Source: Flavobacteriales bacterium (GTDB lineage: Bacteria; Bacteroidota; Bacteroidia; Flavobacteriales_G; Salibacteraceae). From it: 64,000 nucleotides of DNA. The notes below the pieces were generated by a model that saw nothing but the letters and a program-made list of their open reading frames with translations, had not been told where the DNA came from and searched no databases. Below, in pieces: positions 35,599 to 45,224 of the stretch (positions within the stretch are counted from its first letter, which is position 1; the number at the start of each line of letters is the position of its first letter). The translations under genes and the position numbers were made by a program. The stretch spans positions 1-64,000 of the forward strand of contig JABJJW010000017.1 of assembly GCA_018660685.1 (NCBI GenBank), written 5' to 3'.

Positions 35599-35640
35599 TT
35601 TAAAAAAGTTCGAAACTGGGACCGAGAGGTCCACCAAAAG

Positions 35641-35750
35641 ATCAAAGCCTCTCGCATAGCGAGGGGCTTTTTTATTGTTCAGAGTCAAGCTTGCTTGAAC
35701 GATGAACAAAAGAAAAGCCCTGCATCGCGCCAGCGATGTGAGGCTTTGAT
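35641..35750. repeat. Palindromic double-terminator element, copy 1
   Basis: About 110 bp. Its ends, ATCAAAGCCTC (35641-35651) and GAGGCTTTGAT (35740-35750), are exact inverse copies. The left half is a terminator hairpin for the plus strand (AAAGCCTCTCGC / GCGAGGGGCTTT, then six T). The right half is an equivalent terminator for the minus strand (CATCGC / GCGATG core, T-run read on the minus strand). GTTC/GAAC pairs lie inside both T-runs, and the centre has TCAAGC-TT-GCTTGA. Folded whole, it would be a long cruciform. A second copy of the same design lies at 38861-38973. Confidence 0.75.
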
Positions 35751-35859
35751 TCCATCTTCGGCGGGCGAGGGATCACGATCGAACGAAGTGAGGGACTAAT
35801 CCCGTCCAATTAGAGGACTAGATAATTGAGCGATCAGAAATTCCGGTGACTCCAGCCCC
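35751..35859. other. Noncoding tail of palindromic element 1
   Basis: This stretch holds short imperfect repeats such as GATCACGATCGAACGAAG and GGGACTAATCCCGTCC. Its counterpart after copy 2 (38974-39030) is laid out the same way (TTCTCGGGACGCC, hairpin, AGTAATCCAG). No gene seen. Confidence 0.4.
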
Positions 35860-37077
35860 TTATTTTTTAACCCATTTCAATGTCCACTTCTCTTCTCCTC
35901 GTGGAAAATAGAAGAAAAATGTTCCAGATGGAAGATAGCTGACGTCATATCGAGTCCTCTTCTGGGTGATTTGGAAAACATCCAAAACACGACTGTTTGG
36001 ATCTATGAGCTTCACCAACACTTCGTCATTCTCTTGGTCCAAAACATCAATGGTTACAAAGTCGTCTGCTGGGTTTGGGGAGATTCTAACCTCAGGTTGA
36101 TGTTCCGAATCGTCGATTCCAAGAAATCCCGAAATGTCAACCTCCACCACTTCAGTTGCAACCGATACACCTGTGTTGAGATTTGAGTACACCACGCTAA
36201 TTTCAGATTCAAACTCCTCCGATGCTTGGCATAGTACTCCGAAGCGCTCGCCTGGATAAACTACGACTGAGTCAGTTTCGATCTCGGTCGAGAGAGGCCT
36301 TCCATCTGAAGAAACAATTCGGGCGTTCAACCCAGAAGGAAGGACTACTATGTTCTTATAGTATCCGATGTTGGCAAGTCTAACGTAGATGTTTTCATCA
36401 ACTTGACCAGTTACAATCACTGAATCAATAAGTTGAGATTGTCCTAGTCCATTGACTAAAAAATGCTGTGGATCGTAGATCGGAATCTTAACATGATGCA
36501 TTGATGAAGTGGTGTCATACTCATGCAGAAGCACGGTGTCATTATGCCAAACCGTGTCGATTTCAGACATGAACAATCGATGATCTCGATGGATTTCGTA
36601 TCCACCTTCCCAACTGTAATTTTCGCCTGATGGGGGATGAATAACAATCAATCCATACATGCCCGCCTGAACATGGATAGAAGAAACTACATGACAATGA
36701 TAGAGGTAGGTTCCGGCAGCAGGAGCTCTAAATCGGTAGAACCCGTGCTCCATATGATGAACTTCAAACGAGAGATGGGGAACCCCATCATTTTCTTGAT
36801 TTACATCCAAACCGTGAAGGTGTATGGTGTGTGGCGCGCCTTGGGATATATTCCAGAAATCGATGATGACAGAATCGCCTTCGGTGAATTCCAACGTCGG
36901 TCCAGGCACATCGGGATACTGCGATAAATTATCAGCAAAACCAAAAACGCGAACGTTGTTTCCATCTGACAAGGTCTTCCACCCAACATTTCTACCTATT
37001 ATCTGTCTTACTTGCTGTGAGTATACATCAAGGCTGAGAATAAGAAAGCAAGCGATATGAATGGTGAGCAGCTTCAT
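35860..37077 (-). CDS. Cupredoxin/multicopper-oxidase-like protein with T9SS domain
   Basis: A 405-residue exported protein (HIACFLILSLDVYSQ signal peptide). Residues ~60-145 are a Cu-oxidase type 3 domain: HTIHLHGLD (H83, H86, H88), GVPHLS, and YLYHCHVVSSIHVQAGMYG, which supplies H127-C128-H129, H135 and M140, the ligand order of a type 1 copper site next to a type 2/3 site. Residues ~205-315 look like a second cupredoxin lacking such ligands. The last ~75 residues are a T9SS type A sorting domain (VRISPNPADDFVTIDVLDQ ... LPSGTFFFYFP). Its ATG overlaps the stop of the upstream gene by four bases. Confidence 0.8.
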   Translation of the reverse strand: MKLLTIHIACFLILSLDVYSQQVRQIIGRNVGWKTLSDGNNVRVFGFADNLSQYPDVPGPTLEFTEGDSVIIDFWNISQGAPHTIHLHGLDVNQENDGVPHLSFEVHHMEHGFYRFRAPAAGTYLYHCHVVSSIHVQAGMYGLIVIHPPSGENYSWEGGYEIHRDHRLFMSEIDTVWHNDTVLLHEYDTTSSMHHVKIPIYDPQHFLVNGLGQSQLIDSVIVTGQVDENIYVRLANIGYYKNIVVLPSGLNARIVSSDGRPLSTEIETDSVVVYPGERFGVLCQASEEFESEISVVYSNLNTGVSVATEVVEVDISGFLGIDDSEHQPEVRISPNPADDFVTIDVLDQENDEVLVKLIDPNSRVLDVFQITQKRTRYDVSYLPSGTFFFYFPRGEEKWTLKWVKK

Positions 37078-37925
37078 TGAATCAGGAGCGTCAGGAACAT
37101 TCCATTTGGGTAGATTCCTCCTGCTGAGACAGCGACAAGGTTGTGATCATGCACCGGGTATTCACCGACTTGATGCGGCACTAATTGGAGCAAGAGCGTC
37201 TCAAGTGGCTGAATTGGAAAGGTGTCTTTCATCCGGCCAACCCATTTCGTGTCAAAACTAGATTTCAAGATCTCACAGTGATAGCCATGGAAGTGGATTG
37301 AATGATCCGAATTGCCCGTATTGCTTATGGCAATATGGATGGTATCCCCGACCGATCCTTCAACTCTCGCGGTTGCATCTTGAGTAATGTCAGGATGACT
37401 CCTTCCGTTTATTAAAAAATAATCTGGGTAGTAAGTCGTCCAATCAACAGGAAGACCTTGAGCTAAGTCCTCAATCCAGTCGCTTTGTAGCTCCTTGATA
37501 TTCCAATAAAACGCTGTCCGATTGGCTTTGGCCACGTGAATCATTCCTCCAAGTCCAAGTCCGCGAGAATTAGAGCTACTCAATGGGTCGTGGTAGACAA
37601 AAACATTTTCATCTGAAAAGGAATACGAAGTATACGCGGTGTCTCCTGGCGCTATACTTGAAACGCCACCCTTTCCTTTTACCTCAAAACCATGCGCGAC
37701 CGAATCGTTGTTTACAACTGTCAATTGTAAGCTATCCGATTCTAAAAGCTTGATGACGGTGTTTTGTGAGCTAAAAGCCGGGCTCGAATTAAATGCCAAA
37801 AATGTCCACTGATTCGAGTCAATCGTGGTATAGGTGCCTCGATTAATGAAAATGGTGTCGAGCTCGACGGCTAAACCGCTTGAAGCGAAAAGAATGAATA
37901 TCGAAAATGGAATGACGAACTTCAT
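37074..37925 (-). CDS. Cupredoxin/multicopper-oxidase-like partner protein
   Basis: A 283-residue exported protein (MKFVIPFSIFILFASSGLAV). It has two cupredoxin-like halves. The first (to ~130) has GGMIH and YHDPL but no cysteine ligand. The second carries HSIHFHGYHCEI (H208, H211, H213) and PVHDHNLVAVSAGGIYPNGM (H259, H261, M276), the framework of a multicopper-oxidase C-terminal domain with the central Cys of HCH replaced by Asp. It has no sorting domain. It overlaps the 405-residue cupredoxin gene by ATGA, so the two are made together and may jointly form one copper enzyme or a binding pair. Activity alone is doubtful. Confidence 0.75.
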   Translation of the reverse strand: MKFVIPFSIFILFASSGLAVELDTIFINRGTYTTIDSNQWTFLAFNSSPAFSSQNTVIKLLESDSLQLTVVNNDSVAHGFEVKGKGGVSSIAPGDTAYTSYSFSDENVFVYHDPLSSSNSRGLGLGGMIHVAKANRTAFYWNIKELQSDWIEDLAQGLPVDWTTYYPDYFLINGRSHPDITQDATARVEGSVGDTIHIAISNTGNSDHSIHFHGYHCEILKSSFDTKWVGRMKDTFPIQPLETLLLQLVPHQVGEYPVHDHNLVAVSAGGIYPNGMFLTLLIQ

Positions 37926-37936
37926 GTTCGCCCTTT

Positions 37937-38635
37937 CTACAATTTGATAAATGACCGTTGGATGGTTCCAGCTTCAGACTCGGTTCGAATAAAATACAAG
38001 CCCGAGTTTAGATTTGAAACATTCATATCGACCTTGTCAACTTTGCGGTATACGTCATTTCTGATAAGAGTTCCGGCCATATCATATATGCTTATACGAT
38101 TTATTCCCGAAGCTCCTACGGTCACAATGTTGTCGGACGGATTTGGGAAAATCGCCAGATGGTTAGACTCCTTTGAAGCAATGCCAGTGGATGAGGATGT
38201 GTCTTCGAATGAGATATAGCTGAATGAAATAGTGTCACCACGATTCAAATCTGTGATGTCGTAGACATACAATTGGACGGTTGCAGTGTCTGGTGCGCTA
38301 CCAGCGCTGAGGGTCAATTTAAAGAAGCCTTGAATCCCAGAATCTGCATCGGCAACCGTAATAGTATTCATGACGCCCGAGTCAGGTATCCCAGCAAAGC
38401 AGTTAGGCCAATCGCATAATGAAGTGAACCAACTCTCAGGAATGGAATTACTTACAAGCAACCATCCGTAAGTTATATCAGTTGTGTCTTCGTTTCCAAT
38501 GTAAATATCCAAGGAGCTTCCAGCTCCTTCCATGATCGTATCAGCAACATCTGCTGATGGAGAGTATGTGAAGCTTTGAGCAATGCTCAAAGTTGAGATA
38601 CTGAGGCCGAGAACTAGTAAGTAGAGAGATTTCAT
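37937..38635 (-). CDS. T9SS type A sorting-domain protein, paralogue of 8174-8959
   Basis: A 232-residue secreted protein, start ATG at 38635 (MKSLYLLVLGLSISTLSIAQ). The N-terminal beta domain has SWFTSLCDWPNCFAG, corresponding to NWEDYICEGVQLCFPS in the other protein, and a similar strand order around it. The sorting domain is HLAIFPNPSDNIVTVGAS ... RISIYDMAGTLIRNDVY ... LNSGLYFIRTES. It is 11 bases upstream of the cupredoxin pair on the same strand and probably in one operon, so it may bind or display those proteins at the surface. Confidence 0.8.
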   Translation of the reverse strand: MKSLYLLVLGLSISTLSIAQSFTYSPSADVADTIMEGAGSSLDIYIGNEDTTDITYGWLLVSNSIPESWFTSLCDWPNCFAGIPDSGVMNTITVADADSGIQGFFKLTLSAGSAPDTATVQLYVYDITDLNRGDTISFSYISFEDTSSSTGIASKESNHLAIFPNPSDNIVTVGASGINRISIYDMAGTLIRNDVYRKVDKVDMNVSNLNSGLYFIRTESEAGTIQRSFIKL

Positions 38636-38779
38636 GGGATTGAATTTGATGCAAAGGTAAATCAGTAAGTAAGACGAGTGTGCACATAAAATGGATTGGT
38701 GTATGGGCAATTTGTTTAACTCCTTCCTTCAGTGCACGATAAATGAGACAGCTTTTTATCATATTCGCAGTTCAATTAA

Positions 38780-38854
38780 GGGCTATTAACTCAGTTGGTT
38801 TAGAGTGTTACCTTGACAGGGTAGAAGTCACTGGTTCGAATCCAGTATAGCCCA
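38780..38854 (+). tRNA. tRNA-Val (anticodon GAC)
   Basis: Acceptor arms GGGCTAT / ATAGCCC pair fully; anticodon arm TTACC-TTGACAG-GGTAG (one T-G pair) with anticodon GAC; T-arm ACTGG-TTCGAAT-CCAGT perfect. CCA is not encoded. The D-arm is ACTC...GAGT. The palindromic element starts seven bases after its end. Confidence 0.95.
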
Positions 38855-38860
38855 CTAGAT

Positions 38861-38973
38861 GATCAAAGCCTTTCGCAATGCGAGAGGCTTTTTTCGTTAC
38901 CGGGCTTGAGCTTGCTCGAAGGCCGAGGAACGAAAAAAAGGCTGAGAAAGCGAAGCTTTCCAAAGGCTTTGAT
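38861..38973. repeat. Palindromic double-terminator element, copy 2
   Basis: About 112 bp. Ends ATCAAAGCCTTT (38862-38873) and AAAGGCTTTGAT (38962-38973) are perfect 12-bp inverse copies. The left half is a plus-strand terminator (GCCTTTCGC / GCGAGAGGC then six T) that should end tRNA-Val(GAC); the right half is the mirror for the minus strand (AACGAAAAAAAGGC... ). CGTT/AACG pairs flank the T-runs and the centre has TTGAGC-TT-GCTCGAA. The ends, length and inner order equal those of copy 1 although the stems differ in sequence, so the structure is conserved more than the bases. Confidence 0.75.
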
Positions 38974-39090
38974 TCCCTTCTCGGGACGCCACTTGCTCAC
39001 GAGCGAACTTCGTGAGCGAGTAATCCAGAACCAGATTGATTGCTGAATATATCACGGCGAAGCTTTCCAAATGCTTTGATTCCTTGTCTC
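38950..39090 (+). repeat. Direct repeat of the element's right end
   Basis: GCGAAGCTTTCCAAAGGCTT... (38950-38982) recurs at 39057-39090 as GCGAAGCTTTCCAAATGCTT..., about 33 bases with few changes. Between them is a hairpin, GCTCACGA (38995-39002) with TCGTGAGC (39010-39017). This indicates a partial duplication of the palindromic element. Confidence 0.65.
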
Positions 39091-39105
39091 CGTCTCCTAG
39101 ATCCG

Positions 39106-39378
39106 TTAGTCCCGATTTCTTTTTGGACGCAGAAACCCAATAACCAACGACAGAATTAACCCAATTCCTCCAGCCTTCGAAATTGAAATTGCTCTGGAAG
39201 GCACTTCCTCCACACTTCCTTTCAGCAATCCGTGAAGAACTTCGATGTTTTTATTGAAATACAGACTCGAGTTAGCTTTTTCAATGCGAAGGTCATTTGC
39301 AACAATTTCTTGGATTAAGTCAGCGTGGTCATTTTGATGAAGCAGTAGCCAAATTGGAAGGATGTTCCGCCGTGCTGT
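39106..39378 (-). pseudogene. Membrane-protein fragment, perhaps Wzz-like
   Basis: The minus-strand frame open from the stop at 39379-39381 to TAA at 39106-39108 ends convincingly: DLIQEIVANDLRIEKANSSL, then YFNKNIEVLHGLLKG, a membrane segment AGGIGLILSLVIGFL and a basic tail RPKRNRD. No ATG is found. A coiled helix followed by one C-terminal membrane segment fits the end of a chain-length-determinant (Wzz-type) protein, but that is a guess from layout. The first ~15 residues lie over the plus-strand sulfotransferase fragment, so the true junction is near 39310-39330. Confidence 0.35.
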
Positions 39379-39653
39379 TCACTGATGAGTTCGACGCCTC
39401 AGTACTTCATCTTAAGAAATTATTGAATTGGAAGCGACCGGTGGTCTATCGATTTGAGAATAGAAATCGAAAATCAGACAAGTCAACTAGACTTGATGAC
39501 TCGGTCCGGGAGCGCATTTGCACTTTAGAGGAATGGGACATGAAGCTTTACGCTCTGGCCCTTCAATCATTTCGTCTTGACGTGAATGAAATGGAATTGC
39601 AGCGATTCGGTTTTTGGAATAAGGCATTCCAATTCTTTACTGCGATTCGCTAA
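39276..39653 (+). pseudogene. C-terminal fragment of a sulfotransferase-like gene
   Basis: An open frame from the stop at 39273-39275 with no ATG before the conserved part. It includes VAKLEGCSAVLFTDEFDASV, then LHLKKLLNWKRPVVYRFENR; the pattern 'F.DEFD.SL..LK..L.W......' followed by a charged linker and 'EWD..LY..A' is that of the C-terminal half of carbohydrate sulfotransferases. The 5'-PSB and 3'-PB cofactor motifs should lie upstream and are missing. With the neighbouring membrane-protein fragment it suggests that a surface-polysaccharide locus once stood by this tRNA. Confidence 0.45.
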
Positions 39654-39662
39654 TGCCTTTAC

Positions 39663-42244
<2,582 letters not shown>

Positions 42245-42258
42245 TATTACCGCTCATC

Positions 42259-42290
42259 ACTCCGGCTCTTTGTCGGAGTTTATTTATTCT
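42259..42290 (+). terminator. Rho-independent terminator
   Basis: Stem ACTCCG (42259-42264) with CGGAGT (42274-42279), followed by a T-rich tail (TTATTTATT), just after the choice-of-anchor V gene. Confidence 0.7.
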
Positions 42291-42300
42291 TAAGTTTTGC

Positions 42301-42351
42301 TTGACTGATTGGTCATTTAAAAAGATTATTTATATTTGACCAATCGTTCAA
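42301..42351 (+). promoter_or_regulatory. tetR promoter with two inverted operator sites
   Basis: TTG at 42309-42311 and TATATTTG at 42331-42338 are 19 bases apart: a full consensus promoter eight codons' length before the ATG at 42359. Two 15-base boxes in opposite orientation cover both elements: TTGACTGATTGGTCA (42301-42315) and the inverse of TGACCAATCGTTCAA (42337-42351), 13 of 15 identical when flipped. This is what an autorepressing TetR operator should look like. Confidence 0.8.
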
Positions 42352-42358
42352 TCAAAAG

Positions 42359-42937
42359 ATGGCACCTAGGACCAGCGAGCAGTACGAAGAATTACGGCAG
42401 GAGCGCAAAAGCGAGATTCTGGATGCCGCACTTCACCTCTTTGCAGAAGAGGGCTATCACTCTGCCTCTGTGAGTAAAATTGCCACGAAAGCCAATATTT
42501 CCAAGGGGTTGATGTATAACTACTTCCATAGCAAAGAGGAAGTTCTGAAGTCGTTGACTATCGACCTCTTCGAATACGCTATGGACATCATGAAAATAAC
42601 GCCTGGTGAGGTAATAACCGATGAGCGGTTCAAAGAGATCATCGCATTAAGCGTTGATATTCCTCTTGAGGAGCCACAGCGGTGGAAGCTGTACATGTCG
42701 CTGGTTTTTCAAAAAGATATTGCCGAATTGATTATGAAGGAAATGAAGATCAGAATGGGCCCGTATATGATGTCCATGATGACCTATTTCAATTCAAAAG
42801 ATTACGATGATCCGATGGCAATGATGCGATACTTCAGTGCTGTTCTTGATGGAGTTCAACTGCACTGTCTTTTAGATCCTGAACATTTCCCTGCCGAAAA
42901 GGCAAAACAATATTTAATCGAACAATTTGTAAAATGA
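42359..42937 (+). CDS. TetR/AcrR family regulator
   Basis: A 192-residue regulator. The N-terminal HTH is typical: SEILDAALHLFAEEGYHSAS, then VSKIATKANISKGLMYNYFH, with the recognition helix in the second part. The ligand domain (residues ~60-190) is helical and rich in methionine (ELIMKEMKIRMGPYMMSMMT). It overlaps the following LolA-like gene by four bases. In many Bacteroidota, such a TetR gene precedes a LolA-like protein and an FtsX-type ABC transporter; only the first two remain here. It likely represses its own promoter through the double operator. Confidence 0.88.
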   Translation: MAPRTSEQYEELRQERKSEILDAALHLFAEEGYHSASVSKIATKANISKGLMYNYFHSKEEVLKSLTIDLFEYAMDIMKITPGEVITDERFKEIIALSVDIPLEEPQRWKLYMSLVFQKDIAELIMKEMKIRMGPYMMSMMTYFNSKDYDDPMAMMRYFSAVLDGVQLHCLLDPEHFPAEKAKQYLIEQFVK

Positions 42938-43323
42938 GAATCATATTAAGCATAGCACTGGTTGCACTTTTCACGCTTCCGTCAATGGCTCAAGACGCCA
43001 AAGAAATTATTCGCAGGGCCGAGGAAAAGATGCGCGGAAAGGAATCAGCATACATGGAAATGACGATTGAAATCGTCAGACCAAAGTGGAATCGATCCAT
43101 GGGCATGAAAAGCTGGAGTAAGGGTCAGGAATTAAGTCTCACAATTTTGACACTTCCAGCCAAGGATGCAGGAACTGGCTTCCTTAAAAGAGGGAAGGAA
43201 GTTTGGAATTGGGTGCCGAGCATTGAACGATCCATCAAAATGCCACCCAGTATGATGATGCAAAGTTGGATGGGAACCGACTTCAGCAATGATGACATCT
43301 GCTTTGTGGGAATCAAGGTTTAA
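42934..43323 (+). pseudogene. Truncated outer-membrane lipoprotein-sorting (LolA-like) gene
   Basis: Only 129 residues, against about 240-260 for the family. The signal peptide (MRIILSIALVALFTLPSMAQ) and first half are good: IIRRAEEKMRGKESAYMEMT, then GTGFLKRGKEVWNWVPSIER and MPPSMMMQSWMGTDFSNDD, the conserved 'F..GDEMWNYLP...R..K.PPSMM..SWMGSDF.NDDL' stretch. After SNDD the sequence becomes ICFVGIKV and stops, unlike the family, and meets the 3' end of the convergent TPR gene. The half barrel is lost, so a working product is unlikely. Confidence 0.75.
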
Positions 43324-44235
43324 CTACTTACAGTAGTTCTTAATCAGATCGTAGGCCTCAAACTTTCCCATTTCACCTGCCTGACTTAATGCACGACAAG
43401 CTTCTGGTTTCTGGCCCAGTTTAAAGTGACTTTGACCTTTAAAATAGAATGCTTCAGCATCCTCTGGACTTCGCTCAATTACCTTATTCAAGTCGGAGAT
43501 ACACTCCTCGAATTCGTTAAGATTAAAGCTGGACATCGCCCTATTGAAATAGGCGTCTGTAAATGAATCATCTCGATCAATGGCTTTTGTGAAATCCCGA
43601 TTGGATCCATAGTAGTCGCCGAGTATTGCCTTGAGCTTCCCGCGCTCTTTATAAGCCAATGCATGCTCTGAATCAAGTTCAATGACTTTGTTATAAGCTC
43701 GCATCGCACCCTGATGGTCACTCAAGAAAAAGAGGGATTTACCATGCTGTAATTGGGCTTCAATGTCCGCTGGATTCAGACTGGCTACGAACCCAAAATC
43801 TTGAGCCGCAGCACGATAATTCTTCATTCCAAGATGAGTTTGTCCCCGGTTGAAATGAGCGTCGATGTAATTGGGTTGTAGGGCAATAGCCGCATCAAAA
43901 TCGCTCAGCGCTGCCGTCAAATTGCCTGCAATAGCCATGAGTTTTCCTCGCTCTTTATAGGCTTGATGATAGTCGGTGCGAAGGTTCAAAGCTTTGGTAA
44001 AACTGGTCAATGCTTCATTCCGTTGGTTCATTCGACTCAGCGCAACGCCGAACATGAAGAAAGCTTCAGGATTTCCATCGTCCTTCTGAATATACTTTCC
44101 GAGGTGCTCCGATGTTTTGGTGAAATCTTGTTGAGTATAGGCTTCCGACCCTAGGCGAAGCAGTTCTTTCTTCGATTGACCGTTCGAGATCAAACTCGTT
44201 AAAACCACAAAGAATATGATGCTTAGCCGTCTCAT
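43324..44235 (-). CDS. Exported TPR protein
   Basis: A 303-residue protein with signal peptide (IIFFVVLTSLISNGQ) and about eight tetratricopeptide repeats of 34 residues: LRLGSEAYTQQDFTKTSEHL, then AFFMFGVALSRMNQRNEALT, YKERGKLMAIAGNLTAALSD and so on to AFYFKGQSHFKLGQKPEACR. It is a scaffold for protein contacts in the periplasm. The start ATG at 44235 overlaps the stop of the anti-sigma/TonB gene (ATGA). Co-transcribed with that gene and the sigma gene. Confidence 0.88.
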   Translation of the reverse strand: MRRLSIIFFVVLTSLISNGQSKKELLRLGSEAYTQQDFTKTSEHLGKYIQKDDGNPEAFFMFGVALSRMNQRNEALTSFTKALNLRTDYHQAYKERGKLMAIAGNLTAALSDFDAAIALQPNYIDAHFNRGQTHLGMKNYRAAAQDFGFVASLNPADIEAQLQHGKSLFFLSDHQGAMRAYNKVIELDSEHALAYKERGKLKAILGDYYGSNRDFTKAIDRDDSFTDAYFNRAMSSFNLNEFEECISDLNKVIERSPEDAEAFYFKGQSHFKLGQKPEACRALSQAGEMGKFEAYDLIKNYCK

Positions 44236-45224
44236 GGAAATTGTACTTGAATGGTCATTCTTTCTTTGCGATTTGGAGCGTTCCATTTAGGACCCACTTT
44301 CACTAACCTAATTGCCTCCGCGTCACAAGCGGTACAAAGAGATTTGTTGATTGTGATTTTTTTAGGGCTTCCATCGCGCTCAAACTCAAATGACAAAGTC
44401 ACGAACCCATTCGGCATTCCATCTGATGTTTTAATGTTGCTTTTGAGATAGCTCATATAGGCGGTCATCCCTCCAATAGGCGCGGCTTGAAGAACATCTT
44501 GGCTTTCAGAAACTCTGCGTTCCATGCTTTTTGCTGCTGATGGCTGCACTTCTGACTTTTCTAAAACTTCCCGACTATAGCCTGGCGCTTCATCTGAAGC
44601 CAAGGATTCAAGATCTTCGGTTAACACAGCGATTTCTTCCTCCACAGGTTCAGCTTGGGACCCTAAGTTATCGCTTCTTGCTGCTTCATCCGAATACCCA
44701 GCTGTTACAATTTCATCAGAAAGAGTGACTACGGCTTCTTCGGCGGGACTCGATATCAAATTTGCTTCCGCCTCATAATCCATGCTTTGCGGAGCGTTTC
44801 CATAGTCACTTTCGTCCATGACGGCCACGGCATTCAACGTGTCTTCAACCGTCACTACTTCATCAGGAACAAGGATTTCCTCAACTTGCTCCTCTTCTTC
44901 AGCAACGCTTGGTGATATGCCCGGTGATTCATTGCCTCCAGTGAGGAGCATAATTGAAGCTCCGATGATAACGACTCCTCCAACTGCAGCAGCTTGCCAC
45001 CAATGGAAGGCAAATCGTTTACCGACTTTATCATCCAACATATCGTCAAGCTCGTCTAAGGACTGTTGAATGTCCGAGGCCATCATTTCCTCAAAACCCT
45101 CCATCGCTTCATACAGGAATGCATCCTTCTCTATTTCACGTTCGAATTGGTGCGCTTCTTTCGCACTCTTCCTTCGCATGAAGTAGTTCTTTATTCTCTT
45201 TAGTATGTCACTATCGTGTTTCAC
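44232..45224 (-). CDS. Anti-sigma/TonB-like transmembrane protein
   Basis: A 330-residue protein: cytosolic N-terminal helix (~1-70) containing REIEKDAFLYEAMEGFEEMM, one membrane segment (AAAVGGVVIIGASIMLLTGG, ~75-94), an acidic periplasmic linker, and a C-terminal TonB-type domain (GMPNGFVTLSFEFERDGSPK ... DAEAIRLVKVGPKWNAPN). The 'F...AMEGFE' segment is typical of the anti-sigma part in Bacteroidota TonB fusions. The linker has VTAGYSDEAARS and PGYSREVLEK, a motif also found in the divergently encoded VWA protein. The start is GTG at 45224, overlapping the sigma gene's TGA. Confidence 0.8.
   Translation of the reverse strand: MKHDSDILKRIKNYFMRRKSAKEAHQFEREIEKDAFLYEAMEGFEEMMASDIQQSLDELDDMLDDKVGKRFAFHWWQAAAVGGVVIIGASIMLLTGGNESPGISPSVAEEEEQVEEILVPDEVVTVEDTLNAVAVMDESDYGNAPQSMDYEAEANLISSPAEEAVVTLSDEIVTAGYSDEAARSDNLGSQAEPVEEEIAVLTEDLESLASDEAPGYSREVLEKSEVQPSAAKSMERRVSESQDVLQAAPIGGMTAYMSYLKSNIKTSDGMPNGFVTLSFEFERDGSPKKITINKSLCTACDAEAIRLVKVGPKWNAPNRKERMTIQVQFP

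Noticed and set aside
35599-35640. A complete tRNA gene
   Set aside because: No acceptor, D- or anticodon arms can be drawn; at most a partial 3' end.
38950-39090. Pair of ~33-base direct repeats with a hairpin between, as a CRISPR-like array
   Set aside because: Only two copies, no spacer of regular length, no cas genes nearby; explained by duplication of the palindromic element's end.
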